22,231 nt of DNA. Origin: a virus. Below, piece by piece: positions 22,212-22,231 of the stretch; positions within the stretch are counted from its first letter, which is position 1, and the number at the start of each line of letters is the position of its first letter. Below the pieces are notes generated by a model. It ran no database searches. It was not told the origin of the DNA and worked only from the letters and a program-made list of their open reading frames with translations. The DNA is taken from the IMG/VR virus record IMGVR_UViG_3300028027_000260, positions 1-22,231 of that record. One strand, 5' to 3'. A program made the translations under genes and the position numbers.

Positions 22212-22231
22212 TTAGTATCCTGATATAAAAT

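Noticed and set aside
22212-22231. Five possible last codons of a gene upstream of the metallopeptidase-like gene
   Set aside because: A TAA at 22212-22214 abuts the next ATG, as expected for an operon, but the fragment is too short to assign; a terminase subunit is only a guess.

Overview
This window is part of the genome of a tailed phage with a short-tailed (podovirus-type, T7-like) virion. The tail adaptor (tail tubular A) and nozzle (tail tubular B) pair, a T7-style run of internal virion or ejection proteins, a 318-aa major capsid protein with its own scaffold, and a 637-aa portal all support this. No host gene, integrase, repressor or tRNA is visible. The gene families resemble those of aquatic (marine or freshwater) podophages that infect Gram-negative bacteria, but the host cannot be named from this sequence. 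DNA composition looks moderately AT-rich by eye.

Layout. Positions 1-430 lie on the plus strand. They hold the C-terminal end of a class II (adenosylcobalamin-dependent) ribonucleotide reductase, a 42-codon gene coupled to it by an ATGA overlap, and a rho-independent terminator at about 439-466. From 546 to 22211 everything is on the minus strand and forms one long, nearly gapless late operon converging on that terminator. In transcription order (right to left) it contains: a HExxH metallopeptidase-like protein; the portal; a 30-codon linker ORF; a collagen-like fibre protein; an endonuclease VII-type HNH protein with its own near-perfect sigma70 promoter; two small conserved phage proteins; scaffold; major capsid protein; a terminator-like double hairpin; a large fibre protein with two copies of a beta-sandwich domain; four small accessory proteins; four consecutive, very basic mini-proteins; a second sigma70-type promoter; tail adaptor; tail nozzle; a collar-domain tail fibre; a 99-aa protein; three internal virion proteins of 357, 347 and 1057 aa; a holin; and an M15-type peptidase endolysin.

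How the parts work together. Portal, scaffold and capsid build the prohead. The adaptor and nozzle close it and form the tail. The collar-domain, collagen-like and 837-aa proteins probably decorate the particle and bind the host surface. The 357/347/1057-aa set is inferred to sit inside the head and be ejected with the DNA. Holin plus M15 peptidase release progeny. The reductase supplies deoxynucleotides.

Three short genes (10286-10441, 10431-10574, 10577-10723) were read directly from the sequence and fill the apparent gap between 10287 and 10731. Together with the gene at 10041 they form the basic mini-protein cassette. No gap between genes exceeds about 115 bases. Least explained are the metallopeptidase-like protein before the portal, the basic cassette, and two promoters that share a 16-base core about 7.5 kb apart.
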